From Fibrobacteria bacterium GUT31 (lineage in GTDB: Bacteria > Fibrobacterota > Fibrobacteria > Fibrobacterales > Fibrobacteraceae), in contig LIUH01000187.1 in the NCBI GenBank assembly GCA_001462225.1, positions 1 to 63,789 of the forward strand: a stretch of 63,789 nucleotides of DNA, given 5' to 3'. The notes beneath the pieces are model-generated. The model saw only the letters and a program-made list of their open reading frames with translations, searched no databases and had not been told where the DNA came from. Below, piece by piece: positions 17,454 to 27,375 of this stretch (position 1 is its first letter; the number at the start of each line of letters is the position of its first letter). A program made the translations under genes and the position numbers.

Positions 17454-18803
17454 ATGCATAAATTCCGTTTTGTCAGCAACCATCCCATGCTTTACCCCGT
17501 AGCAGGTTTTCTGATTTTAATAACCGTTGGCACGGTTCTTTTGCTTATGCCTTTCAGTTCGCATAACGGGCTTGCTCTTTTTGATGCGCTTTTTATGGCG
17601 GCTTCGGCTTCTTGCGTGAATGGGCTTAGCGTTATTTCCGTTGGGCAAGATCTCACTCGCCCGGGGCAGATAATCCTTATGTGCCTTATGGAAATAGGGG
17701 GCACCGGTATAATGGCCCTCTCCACAACCATTATGCTTTTAATGCATTCCAAAATGAATTTCGGGCAGCAATCCGTTCTCATTTCCAGCTATTCAAGTGA
17801 AAATTTTTCTTCGGGCTATATTATCAAACAGGTGATAAAAGTCACCGTTATAGTCGAATTGCTCGGCGCGGTTATATTGTTTACGCAACTCAAAAATTTA
17901 CCCTTTGGCGAGAGAATATTCAATTCGGTGTTCCATTCCATAAGCGCATTTTGCAATGCCGGGTTTTCTTTGATGGACAATTCTATGATCGATTTTTACA
18001 ATAATCCGGTTGTAAACATTGCATTGGTATTTTTGATTATATGCGGAGGCTTTGGGTTTTTATCCATCTCTGAGTTGATCAGCAAACGTAAAAACGGCAG
18101 TCGCACGCGAGGCTTGACTTTGCACACCCGTTTGGTTTGCATTATGGTTCCGTTGTTGATAGGATTTGGAACACTTGCCTTTTTAGGGATGGAGTGGCAC
18201 GGGCAGCTTAAAGATTTGCAATTCTCCGATAAAATTTTGGTAAGTTTGTTTCAATCGGTTACCAGCCGTTCTGCGGGTTTGAATACTACGGATTTTTCCG
18301 CGCTGGGAGCTTCCACTCTGTTTTTAATAATTATTCTTATGTTCATAGGAGCGAATCCCGGTGGTTGTGGCGGCGGAATAAAAACTACAACAGCCGCCAT
18401 AATAGGCTTGCTGGGGTTTAACAGGTTTTTGGGGCGGCAAAAAACTCAGGTATTTAACCGCACCATCCCCGAAGTGACGGTTGACCGTGCCATGCGCATA
18501 TTTTTGCTGTCTATTATTGTTATAGTTTTAGGGTGTGTTTTGCTTTTGATTTTTGAGACAGGGAATTTGCAAGGCAAGGCGAGCCAAGCATCGTTTTTGA
18601 GCGTGTTGTTTGAAACGGTAAGCGCATTTTCCACCTGCGGTTTGAGCATGGGCATAACACCGGATTTAAGCTCCATAAGCAAGGTTGTTGTTTCCGTGAT
18701 AATGTTTGTAGGGCGTTTAGGCCCTTTGGTTTTGGTGCAAGCCGTGATAAGTTCCCCAAAATCAGGCGCATATTATTCCGAAGAAAATATTATGGTAGGG
18801 TAA
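17454..18803 (+). CDS. TrkH/KtrB-type potassium channel subunit
   Basis: 449 aa, four repeated membrane-pore-membrane units of the superfamily of K+ transporters. Pore-loop glycines are visible in ASASCVNGLSVI, SAFCNAGFSL, SVTSRSAGLNTTD and SAFSTCGLSMG, and the region GANPGGCGGGIKTTTAA precedes the third/fourth unit. It conducts K+ into the cell, gated by a cytoplasmic RCK subunit, presumably the product of the convergent gene at 18804, which abuts its stop. Length matches KtrB better than the longer TrkH. Confidence 0.9.
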   Translation: MHKFRFVSNHPMLYPVAGFLILITVGTVLLLMPFSSHNGLALFDALFMAASASCVNGLSVISVGQDLTRPGQIILMCLMEIGGTGIMALSTTIMLLMHSKMNFGQQSVLISSYSSENFSSGYIIKQVIKVTVIVELLGAVILFTQLKNLPFGERIFNSVFHSISAFCNAGFSLMDNSMIDFYNNPVVNIALVFLIICGGFGFLSISELISKRKNGSRTRGLTLHTRLVCIMVPLLIGFGTLAFLGMEWHGQLKDLQFSDKILVSLFQSVTSRSAGLNTTDFSALGASTLFLIIILMFIGANPGGCGGGIKTTTAAIIGLLGFNRFLGRQKTQVFNRTIPEVTVDRAMRIFLLSIIVIVLGCVLLLIFETGNLQGKASQASFLSVLFETVSAFSTCGLSMGITPDLSSISKVVVSVIMFVGRLGPLVLVQAVISSPKSGAYYSEENIMVG

Positions 18804-19457
18804 TTACATTTTATCCAACGCGTCATTCGGGCCGAACAGGAATAAAATATCACCGTTGCGAAATTCGTATTGTGCTTTTGGGATGGCGTTTAATTCTTTG
18901 GTTTTGGCATCTGTTATCGCTATGACTTGCACACCGTATTTATTTATCAGATTCGCATCCATAAGTTTTTTGCCTATTAAATTTTCCGGGCATTTCCATT
19001 CCATAATGGAGTAACCTTCCATCAGCGGCATATAATCCAGCATATTCGGTTTGCCCATTCTGTCTAATTTTTCCGCTAATTCTATTGCCATATCGTGTTC
19101 CGGCTGGAAGATACTTTTAATCCCCATTTTTTCTAAAATAGCCGAGTGAGAGCTATCCGCTGCCTTTACTATTATGTTATTCAAATTCATCTCTTTCAAA
19201 TTCAGAACCGTTAGCAAGGAATCTTCCAAAGAGCCTATGCAAACTATAATGCTATCCGCCTTTGCCAGCGGAAAATCCTGCAAAATCTTTTTACGAGCGC
19301 AATCGGCAACCGCCGCTTGCGATACAAAAGGGGCAATATCCTGGATTTTTTCCGGATTTACATCTATGGCAAGCACATTGTGTCCCAATTCATAAAGGTG
19401 TTTGGTCAAAAATGTTCCTGTGCTGCCAAGTCCTATCACTACAAATTGTTTAGACAT
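18804..19457 (-). CDS. TrkA/KtrA-type RCK regulatory subunit
   Basis: 217 aa from ATG 19455-19457, overlapping the dapF stop by one base; the frame can be read 3 codons longer. It has the RCK_N Rossmann fold (FVVIGLGSTGTFLTKHLYELGHNVLAIDVN, with GxGxxG and the acidic Asp for NAD(H) or ATP) and a C-terminal TrkA_C domain (about residues 135-217). It should form the cytoplasmic ring gating the K+ channel encoded at 17454, with which it is convergent. Transcribed with fliF and dapF. Confidence 0.9.
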   Translation of the reverse strand: MSKQFVVIGLGSTGTFLTKHLYELGHNVLAIDVNPEKIQDIAPFVSQAAVADCARKKILQDFPLAKADSIIVCIGSLEDSLLTVLNLKEMNLNNIIVKAADSSHSAILEKMGIKSIFQPEHDMAIELAEKLDRMGKPNMLDYMPLMEGYSIMEWKCPENLIGKKLMDANLINKYGVQVIAITDAKTKELNAIPKAQYEFRNGDILFLFGPNDALDKM

Positions 19458-20242
19458 TAAAGCCATACCCCCTCAAACACAAATTCCGCCGGACCGGTCA
19501 TAATTATGTGATTTGTTTCGCTGTTCCACTCAATATCCAAGCAGCCGCCTAAAAGCTCCACGGTTAAAATACGGCTCGCGTCCCTGTGTAGAATGGCGGC
19601 AATGGCAGCGGCACAAGCACCTGTTCCGCAAGCCAGCGTTTCCCCTGCGCCACGTTCCCAAACTCGCATTTTTATGTGGTTATAATTCACAATTTCCACA
19701 AATTCAATATTTGATTTTTGTGGAAATGCCTTGGCTGCTTCCAAAACAGGTCCTTCTGTGAGAACAGGGGCATCTGCAACATTGTGTACAATTGTGACGG
19801 CATGGGGGTTTCCCATTGAGATTTTTCTGAAAAGCCAGCCGTTAAGCATGACTTCCCCTTCCAAAATCGGCTCGCCCATATCCACTGCGGCCAAAAATCC
19901 GTTTTCGCCATTCTTGGTCTGTATTATTTTCACGCCCGCTTTTGTCTCTATTTTCAGCGGAGCTGCCGTTAAATTCCATTTTTCCCGTACAAAACGCGCC
20001 ACGCAGCGAATTGCATTCCCGCACATTTCCGCTTCGGAGCCGTCTGCGTTGAACATTTGCATTCTCGCATGATTTTCCGGATTTAAAGGCGGCCAAATCA
20101 GCACAAGTCCATCGGAACCTATGCCAAAATGCCTATTTGAAACCCTTTTAGCCAAATCGCTGAAATTTTCAGGGATATTTTCCCTGCAATCGATGTAAAC
20201 ATAATCATTGCCCGCACCCTGCATTTTCGTGAAATGTAGCAT
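19457..20242 (-). CDS. dapF: Diaminopimelate epimerase
   Basis: 261 aa from ATG 20240-20242 (MLHFTKMQGAGNDYVYIDC); a longer reading into fliF is not supported. DapF converts LL- to meso-diaminopimelate for lysine and peptidoglycan synthesis. The two catalytic Cys are visible: AEMCGNAIRCVARF (about residue 73) and ETLACGTGACAAAI (about 210), together with GNPHAVTIV. It lies 1 nt after fliF and overlaps trkA by 1 nt. Confidence 0.95.
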   Translation of the reverse strand: MLHFTKMQGAGNDYVYIDCRENIPENFSDLAKRVSNRHFGIGSDGLVLIWPPLNPENHARMQMFNADGSEAEMCGNAIRCVARFVREKWNLTAAPLKIETKAGVKIIQTKNGENGFLAAVDMGEPILEGEVMLNGWLFRKISMGNPHAVTIVHNVADAPVLTEGPVLEAAKAFPQKSNIEFVEIVNYNHIKMRVWERGAGETLACGTGACAAAIAAILHRDASRILTVELLGGCLDIEWNSETNHIIMTGPAEFVFEGVWL

Positions 20243-20243
20243 A

Positions 20244-21797
20244 CTACTTCTTCTTCTTGCTGACAACCTGCACTTCTGCACCCTCAGCTAGCCATAGTTT
20301 TAAAAGGTTAGCTGCATTCTCAGGGTTGGCTATTGCCCAATCTTCCAGCTTGTCTATAAGTTCGTTTTGCTTGCGAACAGGTTCGGGAACGTCTTCGGTT
20401 TCCGATTCAATGGAAATCTCTTTGTAGCGAGGCACCGGCGGATTCATCGCTTCTATAAGGCTAATCGCTACCTTCCTCAGGAATACAAATGCCAAAATAA
20501 TAATCAGAACCACTGCTATGTATAAAGCCCATTTCCCCCACAAATCCTTGTTGCCTTCCTGTGCCATAGCTTCACGCTCTTCTTCCCAATAACTGCGGTC
20601 AAACTGCATATTGGCAACATAAACGCTGTCATTTCTCTCTTGCGAATAGCCAACGGCATTTTTAACCATCCCGGTAAATATGGCTAAGTCTTCTTCGCTA
20701 CGCGGTCGGTAAATTTTTTGCCTTGAAACGGAATCATGCTCATAGATTCCATCAACCAAAACAGAAACCGTGAGCCTTTTTGTTGTGCCCGGGCTGCTTA
20801 TTATCTGTGCAACCGTTCTATTTATCTCATAGTTGGTTATTGAACCTTCTTTTGTTTCATCGCCGGCTTCCGGCGGAACGTTTGAGCGGGTACCCTCGTC
20901 TCGCTGCTCGGAACGGACAACTCTCTTTGAAGGATCGTAGCTCTCAACGGTTCTGCTTATTTGGTCAAAATCCAAATCTGCGGAAACCTCTACGGTCGCT
21001 TTATTGGGGCCCAAAGCTCCATCCAGCATTTTGAGAATCTGCTTTTTAAGGCGATCTTCCGTGGAACGGCGAAGCTCCATATTGTGGTCCGTATGCTCGG
21101 CAACGGCGTTGTCTGCATAACCTTTTGTAAGCATGTTTCCGCTGTCGTCCAAAACAGTTACCTGCCTAGCCCTCAGTCCCTCTATTGCACTTGCAACCAG
21201 ATGCTGAATGCCTCTTATCTGCCTATCCTGCAAGTCCCCGCCGGGGCGTAACTTAATTATAACACTTGCGGTAGCATCTTCCTTTTTATCCATAAAAAGG
21301 GTTTGTTTGGGGATATTCACATGAACCCTCGCCCGCTCAACCTCGCTGAATGTTTCAATTGAACGGGAGAGTTCGGATTCTACAGCGCGGCGATAATTCA
21401 AATTCTGCGCAAAATCCGTCATGCCAAGCTGATTTTTGTCAAAAAGCTCATAACCTTTGTTCTGCGCCCTAGGCAAGCCGTTTCTAGCCAAAGCCATGCG
21501 AATTTCGTAAAGACTCTCTTTTGGAACCAAAATTGTGCGACCATCGTTATCCAGCTTGTATTCGTATTTATTCTCTTGCAAAAAAAGGGTGATGTCTGCG
21601 GCGGCAGATACCTCCATATTTGCAAAAAGCGTTGCCTTGCTGGAATCCTCATTATTCACTACATTAAATGATATTAGTACCACAATGCCGACAAACATCA
21701 AAATAATGGCAGAGGCTAGGATAGCCTTTTGCACAGGATTAAATCTCTGCCATATATCCCTAAACTGGATTAATAATTGCCGAAAAAATTCAGACAT
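20244..21797 (-). CDS. fliF: Flagellar MS-ring protein FliF
   Basis: 517 aa. FliF forms the MS ring in the inner membrane at the base of the flagellum. It has an N-terminal membrane segment (AILASAIILMFVGIVVLISFNVV), the YscJ/FliF domain (EVSAAADITLFLQENKYEYKL, GRTILVPKESLYEIRMALARNGLP, VERARVHVNIPK), a ring-forming middle part with NYEINRTVAQIIS, a second membrane segment (WALYIAVVLIIILAFVFL) and a C-terminal FliG-binding tail ending in basic residues. Its ATG is 6 nt from a TAAATT box, so it may be leaderless. It heads the fliF-dapF-trkA operon, an unusual mix. Confidence 0.93.
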   Translation of the reverse strand: MSEFFRQLLIQFRDIWQRFNPVQKAILASAIILMFVGIVVLISFNVVNNEDSSKATLFANMEVSAAADITLFLQENKYEYKLDNDGRTILVPKESLYEIRMALARNGLPRAQNKGYELFDKNQLGMTDFAQNLNYRRAVESELSRSIETFSEVERARVHVNIPKQTLFMDKKEDATASVIIKLRPGGDLQDRQIRGIQHLVASAIEGLRARQVTVLDDSGNMLTKGYADNAVAEHTDHNMELRRSTEDRLKKQILKMLDGALGPNKATVEVSADLDFDQISRTVESYDPSKRVVRSEQRDEGTRSNVPPEAGDETKEGSITNYEINRTVAQIISSPGTTKRLTVSVLVDGIYEHDSVSRQKIYRPRSEEDLAIFTGMVKNAVGYSQERNDSVYVANMQFDRSYWEEEREAMAQEGNKDLWGKWALYIAVVLIIILAFVFLRKVAISLIEAMNPPVPRYKEISIESETEDVPEPVRKQNELIDKLEDWAIANPENAANLLKLWLAEGAEVQVVSKKKK

Positions 21798-21803
21798 GAG
21801 GGG

Positions 21804-21809
21804 AATTTA
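21804..21809 (-). promoter_or_regulatory. Putative -10 box of fliF (leaderless)
   Basis: TAAATT on the minus strand, preceded by a long T-run and TTC, 6 nt before the fliF ATG. Confidence 0.5.
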
Positions 21810-21929
21810 GAAAAAAAAATTAAAAAAATGCAGAAAAATGTCAACAGTTGTTTGCAAAATGCAGAAATCCGTATTTTTTTTCCTCTGAAATGCGTCTAAG
21901 GGATAGACAAAAAAACATAGGAGGTTTTT

Positions 21930-24338
21930 ATGAAAACTTTGAGCATAAGGGCTTTAAGCCTGCTTTTGGTTTTGGGCGCGCAAATTTTTGCGCAGAGATT
22001 CACAGCTGCCGTACCGGATGTATTCCAAACCGGTTACAGATCTGCGGAGCAAAGATACGGCTATCTTCCCAATGGCGAGCAATCTGCCGCTCTGGGAGAA
22101 AAAAATTCGTTATATGCAAATATAATGCTCCTTTCCGGGAGCGATACGGCTTTGTACTTCGGATCTGAGGAGGCAAATAGCTACAATATAGTTAGCAGCC
22201 ACGGAAATGTTCTCGGGAAAGTTTATCCGATAACTTCTCCGAACGTTTTCACAAGTCCAACAGGCGATACCATTCATGACAATACCACAGGAGCAGTAGT
22301 GGTTTTGGATTCGCTTAACGACGATAAAAAAAACGCAACGGTGCTTTTTTCGAGTTTAAGAAGGCTAGTTGTAATGCGAATAACCTTAACCGAAACAAAT
22401 GGAATATCTTACAATGTTCTAGCGAGGATAGACATGCCGGAATCCATGTGGCAAGCAGAGGGTTTTTATCGTTATTCCGGCAACTACAGACGTTTGACCC
22501 TGCTCGGTTCAAGCCAAAACGGAGCGTATAAAAACTATCATTTTGCCACAGGAAATCCTTATAGCAAAAGCGGAACATACACGGGAAGCGGCAGGGTTGA
22601 TTTTTTTTCCCTAAGCGAAAATTCATGGATATTTTCGCCGCACAACGAGATAGGTTTAGCTTCCGGCGTTAACGGATTGTTTTTCGGAACTAATTCATAT
22701 TTCGGAACGGATTTGGTTTCCGTCGGCGACCTGGATAAAAACGGCTATAACGATTTGGCTGTTCTTTTGCCGAAATCTTCGCGATATCCATACAGCGCAA
22801 TCTATGTATTCTTTATGAATAATGAATGGACTCCAAGCATAAACGATCCTATAGTACTGGCAGGAAACTCCATGCCTTGGGTGGAAAATCCCAGCCGAAC
22901 GCAAGACTGCAAAGGTCTGAGCAATGTAAATTGGGGTTCTGAAATCGATCATCTATTGGTATCCTGCAATTCGGAATTGACTTCGGGCAATACTTTATCA
23001 AAGAAAGTTTTAATAAAGGACCTAGTTCTAAATTCAGACGGAAACATCTTGAATGCCTCCGTATTCTTCGAAGATGAGATGACAGAAGAAGTTCATCTCT
23101 ACACCTCCAGTTACAGCACAAATTCACCCCCGCTTCCCCTTAAAAATCACAAAAACAACTTGTATGCGGTTTCGCTCATCACTAACGGCCCGATAGCTTT
23201 TGCATCGGATGATTCCGTTAGAATCATTTCGGTTATGGACGCTGACTATTCAAAGAATTATTTGCTGGAAGCCGGCAAACCGGAGTTAATAGTTAATTTA
23301 GACAGTCTGTTTTACAGAAGCGGAACTACCGGATTTTCCGCAAAAACATTGTCCGGGCTTGTACAGTGCGGAATTCAAAACAACCACCTTCTATGCGAGG
23401 GTGAAGAAAACGCAATCGGCTCTTGGAGCGCACTGGAACTCTCCAGCAGAAGCGAATGCGACACTTACCGTAAATGCAAAAGGAAAGACACAATTTTTGT
23501 TTATGTCCGTTCACACAACGAAAACGCAAACACTGCGCTTAGAGTTTCCAAAAGCATGGTAGTCCCATTTTTCAAGCAAGTAAATTTAAGCAATGTAAAA
23601 TCGCTTTCTTATTTCAAAAATCCGTACCTGCAGAATACGGGAATAAATTGGAATATAAACGGCTTAAAACTGAGCACAGTTATAAGCAATAATTTAAACG
23701 GACTTTCAATAATTCCTTTTTCGCAAAGCGAAGGCATAGACACTCTTGTGTTCAACCTCTCAATTTCCGCTGCTACGGACAATTATCCTACGTATTTGCA
23801 CGTAGTTGATACTTCTAAAATTCTTGAAAACGCAGTTCCGGCAAACCCCGGCGAAGACACGGTTTGGAACATAGCTCAAAAAAGATACATCGCCTTGCCC
23901 GGCTCAAACTCAAGCGGAAACATCTATACCTACGACATAAAGCAAAACTCTCTTGGAGCTTATGCGGAAATTATAGGTAATTACCTGCACATACTAAGAG
24001 TTGAAGTTACGGATGTTTACGTTGCATACACGGAAAATGCCCAGATAAAGCAACGTAAAATAACCTTGATGCCGGAACCTAAATATCAGGAAACCCCCAT
24101 CACGGCTACAGGCTCATTTAATCACAGCTTGAGTGCAGTACATATCGGCGGCGGCTTGCAAATCAGCGGCATAAACGGCGAATTTGAGCTTAAGGCCTAC
24201 AGTTTCAAGGGCGAGGAAATTCAAAGGGAAAAGGTCAACGCCCAAGGCTCTGTTTTTGTGAAACTCAGGCGAAACTGCCCGCAAATTGTGCAAATCAAGT
24301 CCGGAAACAATAGGATTCATATGAAAATTGTCAATTAA
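21930..24338 (+). CDS. Large secreted protein with FG-GAP-like segment
   Basis: 802 aa, with AGGAGG before ATG 21930. Signal peptide KTLSIRALSLLLVLGAQIFAQ. The body is Ser/Asn/Thr-rich and beta-strand-like. At about residues 265-292 there is a calcium-binding FG-GAP-like repeat (SVGDLDKNGYNDLAVLLPK), as in integrin-type propeller repeats. Short Cys-spaced segments (ECDTYRKCKRKD) occur near residue 515. The C-terminus has a domain resembling a sorting/adhesion module (ISGINGEFELKAYSFKGEE). Probably surface-exposed or secreted. I cannot assign a substrate or partner. Confidence 0.55.
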   Translation: MKTLSIRALSLLLVLGAQIFAQRFTAAVPDVFQTGYRSAEQRYGYLPNGEQSAALGEKNSLYANIMLLSGSDTALYFGSEEANSYNIVSSHGNVLGKVYPITSPNVFTSPTGDTIHDNTTGAVVVLDSLNDDKKNATVLFSSLRRLVVMRITLTETNGISYNVLARIDMPESMWQAEGFYRYSGNYRRLTLLGSSQNGAYKNYHFATGNPYSKSGTYTGSGRVDFFSLSENSWIFSPHNEIGLASGVNGLFFGTNSYFGTDLVSVGDLDKNGYNDLAVLLPKSSRYPYSAIYVFFMNNEWTPSINDPIVLAGNSMPWVENPSRTQDCKGLSNVNWGSEIDHLLVSCNSELTSGNTLSKKVLIKDLVLNSDGNILNASVFFEDEMTEEVHLYTSSYSTNSPPLPLKNHKNNLYAVSLITNGPIAFASDDSVRIISVMDADYSKNYLLEAGKPELIVNLDSLFYRSGTTGFSAKTLSGLVQCGIQNNHLLCEGEENAIGSWSALELSSRSECDTYRKCKRKDTIFVYVRSHNENANTALRVSKSMVVPFFKQVNLSNVKSLSYFKNPYLQNTGINWNINGLKLSTVISNNLNGLSIIPFSQSEGIDTLVFNLSISAATDNYPTYLHVVDTSKILENAVPANPGEDTVWNIAQKRYIALPGSNSSGNIYTYDIKQNSLGAYAEIIGNYLHILRVEVTDVYVAYTENAQIKQRKITLMPEPKYQETPITATGSFNHSLSAVHIGGGLQISGINGEFELKAYSFKGEEIQREKVNAQGSVFVKLRRNCPQIVQIKSGNNRIHMKIVN

Positions 24339-24343
24339 TTTTC

Positions 24344-24349
24344 TAGATT
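24344..24349 (+). promoter_or_regulatory. Putative -10 box of the FapA-like gene
   Basis: TAGATT preceded by TTTTC, 8 nt before ATG 24358, a configuration identical to the leaderless starts elsewhere. Confidence 0.35.
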
Positions 24350-24357
24350 ACTCATTT

Positions 24358-25974
24358 ATGCCTCTTCCTGATAACATTAATATTGAAGATCATAGATGGC
24401 TTTCTTGGAAAGTATCGCCGCAGGGTGCATACTTAACCGTTATACCGGAACTTGTTCCGGCAAAATGGGATATAAATGAAATCAGGAAGACCCTTATCAA
24501 AAACAGGGTCATCAATTTTGACATTGCAAAAATTGAAAATACCATTAAAAGGGCATCCGGGCAAATGGAGTTGATAGGCCCGCCATTTGAACTTTTTGAA
24601 GAAGGCAAGCGTAGGTACCTGCTCTTGCAAGTTACGCCAATGCAAGTTCGCTTTGCGATAGATGTATCCATATTGCGAACCGACTATCGCGTAACAATGT
24701 CGGATATATCGTTTCTTTTGGTTGAAAAAGCTGTTGTTTACGGAATAGACTATGATACAATAGAGGAAATTTTATCAAAGGATATTTACGGGCGAGAATT
24801 TATAATAGCAACTGCAACCCCGCCTATAGTGGGCAAAGATGCCGTTATAAATGAAATTATTCAGATAGATCCGGATGCCAAACCGTTTTTGAACGAAGAC
24901 GGCACCGCAGATTATAAAAAATGGGATAATATAAGGCAAATAAAGCAGGGTGAGATTATATGCACACGTACTCCTCCGACACCCGGCATTCCGGGCATAA
25001 GCGTATTCGGACACCCTCTATCGCCGACTTCCGGCGAAGATTACGCCCTGCCTTCAGGCGCAAATACCAAGGCCATAGATAATGAAACAAAACTGGTAGC
25101 CTCCATAAACGGCTTCCTTTACAGAGACGGACGCGATATTTGCGTGGGTGGTGTTTATGTAATAAAAGGCGATGTCGATTTTAAAACCGGAAATATCGAT
25201 TACTTTGGCGATGTTCTTGTTAGAGGGAATGTGATAACGGATTTTTCCGTTGTGGCGGAAGGCAATGTGTCCATTGAAGGGTTTGTCGAAGCTGCCCGTG
25301 TAGAATCAAAAACCGGCAATGTGTTTTTGAAAGGTTCTGTTTTCGGCCAAAACAGAGGAAAAATAATTGCAGCAAAAAACATCTATGCCGAAAACGTGCA
25401 AGATTCCGAGTTAAAGTCCGGCCAAACAGTTAAGGTTAAAGGACAAATTCGCAATTGCAAAATTGAAACCCAGAATTTGGAAATGCCCGGAGACGGGCAA
25501 ATTATAAGCAGTTCTGTTTTCTTCAGCGGGGTCTTGACATGCGGAAGCATAGGCGGAAAAACAGAATCTCTGAACGAATTTACGCTTGTGGAAAACGAAC
25601 GCCAGCAATTTAAAGACGAGCTTAGAAGCGCAAACGAACTTTTGCAAAAACTGAACAATGCCATCGATATCATGGAGGCAAAATTATTCGCCATAAAACC
25701 CTCGGATACAAGCCCTGAAAGCGAAAACCAAAGACAACTCTTGAAATCCAAGCTTGCCACCTGCAACAATAGCAAAGAGCAATTGCATTTAAAGCGGAAA
25801 AAACTGATTAAGCTAATAGAAATTATGCCCGATAGAGACGCCTTGATAACTGCGCGGGTGCTTATGCCGGCACTCAAGGTTTCAATATTCGGTTCAAATA
25901 AAGAATTTAAGCAAGAATTGTCCCATTTAAAGATAGGCTGGAAAAGCGGTGGAATTAGAATGGAGTCTATTTGA
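24358..25974 (+). CDS. DUF342 / FapA-like polymerising protein
   Basis: 538 aa from ATG 24358 (MPLPDNINIEDHRW); a TTG start 10 codons earlier is possible but has no RBS. The first third contains the FapA N-terminal domain; the middle (about residues 255-395) is a right-handed beta-helix of stacked short strands (GDVDFKTGNIDYFGDVLVRGNV, VEGNVSIEGFVEAARV, KGSVFGQNRGKI); then comes a coiled coil (about 430-490). DUF342 proteins are often called flagellar assembly protein A. The next genes encode STAS and envelope proteins. Confidence 0.82.
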   Translation: MPLPDNINIEDHRWLSWKVSPQGAYLTVIPELVPAKWDINEIRKTLIKNRVINFDIAKIENTIKRASGQMELIGPPFELFEEGKRRYLLLQVTPMQVRFAIDVSILRTDYRVTMSDISFLLVEKAVVYGIDYDTIEEILSKDIYGREFIIATATPPIVGKDAVINEIIQIDPDAKPFLNEDGTADYKKWDNIRQIKQGEIICTRTPPTPGIPGISVFGHPLSPTSGEDYALPSGANTKAIDNETKLVASINGFLYRDGRDICVGGVYVIKGDVDFKTGNIDYFGDVLVRGNVITDFSVVAEGNVSIEGFVEAARVESKTGNVFLKGSVFGQNRGKIIAAKNIYAENVQDSELKSGQTVKVKGQIRNCKIETQNLEMPGDGQIISSSVFFSGVLTCGSIGGKTESLNEFTLVENERQQFKDELRSANELLQKLNNAIDIMEAKLFAIKPSDTSPESENQRQLLKSKLATCNNSKEQLHLKRKKLIKLIEIMPDRDALITARVLMPALKVSIFGSNKEFKQELSHLKIGWKSGGIRMESI

Positions 25975-26007
25975 AAATTTTATACTTTATTCTTTTGGAG
26001 ACAAAAT

Positions 26008-26652
26008 ATGGCTGAATGCGTTGTAGAAGACAGAGGCAGTTACTTCCAGATTACGGATTTTAATTTGGATACCGAGGATTTCCATTATATTTTCCAAAAA
26101 ATAGAAGATGTCCTTAAGACAAAAAAGCAAGATATGCTGCTCTCGCTTGCAGAGGTTGGAGTGCTTTACAGTTCGCATTTGGCTGTACTCGTCAGGATAC
26201 ACCAATTGATGCACAAAAACAACTTGCGTTTTGCTATCTCCGATGTTTCTCCGGAAATAAAGAATCTACTGCAAATAACACAGTTAGACAGCATCCTTTC
26301 TATTTACGAAACCATAGATGATTTCAAGAACAGTTTGAAACTCAGCAATGTAAAACAGCAGCCGGAGATGAATTTCGAATGGCAAATTTCGCAAACAGGA
26401 GATGATGTTATAAATATCGTGTGCAAAGGAAATATGTTTTCCGGAGAGCAACTGGACAAATTGCAAGAGAGAATTTCGGATTTCTTTTCCATAGTCTTTG
26501 ATTTTTCCAATCTGCAATCCATGGATTCCGACTCCATAGCACTTCTGGATAAACTTGCAGACAGCCATTCCGTTTCCATAACCGGAGCAAACGCCGAACT
26601 TGTTGAACAGTTCCGCCAAAAGCTCATATATGGAAAAGTGAAACTTTCATAA
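26008..26652 (+). CDS. Tandem STAS-domain protein
   Basis: 214 aa, RBS TTGGAG before ATG 26008. Residues about 10-108 form a STAS fold (QDMLLSLAEVGVLYSSHLAVLVRIHQLM, with the conserved Ser-Ser region that is phosphorylated in anti-anti-sigma factors). Residues about 118-210 show a second, more divergent STAS unit (SIVFDFSNLQSMDSDSIALLDKLA). Such proteins bind anti-sigma factor kinases or act in partner-switch and chemotaxis-like control. No kinase or phosphatase partner gene is next to it. Confidence 0.65.
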   Translation: MAECVVEDRGSYFQITDFNLDTEDFHYIFQKIEDVLKTKKQDMLLSLAEVGVLYSSHLAVLVRIHQLMHKNNLRFAISDVSPEIKNLLQITQLDSILSIYETIDDFKNSLKLSNVKQQPEMNFEWQISQTGDDVINIVCKGNMFSGEQLDKLQERISDFFSIVFDFSNLQSMDSDSIALLDKLADSHSVSITGANAELVEQFRQKLIYGKVKLS

Positions 26653-26658
26653 AACAAA

Positions 26659-27375
26659 ATGCCAAGCCTGAGAACCCTGCTTCTTGTGCTATTCTTAGCC
26701 GCATTGGCTCTATCCATAGTTGTTCTTTTTATGAAAAAATCAAAGCCGGAGCAGGATACCCAAAGTTATGCCAAACAAAATCCGACATGCGACGAAATTA
26801 AAAAACATTCAAAAAAAAATGATATGATGGAATGTTTTTTAAATTTTGAATCCGCTTCGGATTTTCCGGTAAACCTTGAGGGTGAAGATACCCTTTACAT
26901 TCCAATGGCAAAGTTTATAGGTGAAAGATTTCCGGAGGAATTTCCGCTCAGGGTAAGGTATGTTTCTTCATTTCCCGGCGAAACAATAGATTCGGTTGGA
27001 ATTTCCGGAAAAAATATAAATATAGCCAGAGGCAAGAATTCTGTTTGGCGAGATGAAAAAGGTTGCAAATTCCCCGGCCCATGCCCCGTGTCACCGCTTA
27101 GAGACGGTGACTCCGTAAACGCCATTCTACCGGGAAAAATTATAAAAATCGAAAAAGATTCCCTTTATAACATAACCATTTACCACGGTGAAAACATATA
27201 CTCCAAAACCGGCAACTTAAAAACCCTGAGCGACTATGCGCAAATAGGCAAAATAATCACCCCGGACTTTGCCCTAGGTTTCTTGCCTAATCAACACATC
27301 CCTCTTGATTTTGTGGAAATAACAAGAAACGGAAAGCGCATAGAGTTGAATAAATTTATTGAGGAAAGCTGGTAA
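26659..27375 (+). CDS. Membrane-anchored periplasmic protein, M23-like fold without catalytic residues
   Basis: 238 aa. One N-terminal membrane anchor (LRTLLLVLFLAALALSIVVLFM) then a Lys/Asp-rich linker and a periplasmic domain. The C-terminal part (about residues 140-205: SPLRDGDSVNAILPGKIIKI, YNITIYHGENIYSKTGNLKTL) resembles the barrel of M23/lysostaphin-type peptidoglycan peptidases, but the HxxxD and HxH zinc ligands are not visible. It may be a degenerate M23 protein acting as an activator or binding module. It overlaps ispF by 20 nt at the convergent 3' ends. Confidence 0.5.
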   Translation: MPSLRTLLLVLFLAALALSIVVLFMKKSKPEQDTQSYAKQNPTCDEIKKHSKKNDMMECFLNFESASDFPVNLEGEDTLYIPMAKFIGERFPEEFPLRVRYVSSFPGETIDSVGISGKNINIARGKNSVWRDEKGCKFPGPCPVSPLRDGDSVNAILPGKIIKIEKDSLYNITIYHGENIYSKTGNLKTLSDYAQIGKIITPDFALGFLPNQHIPLDFVEITRNGKRIELNKFIEESW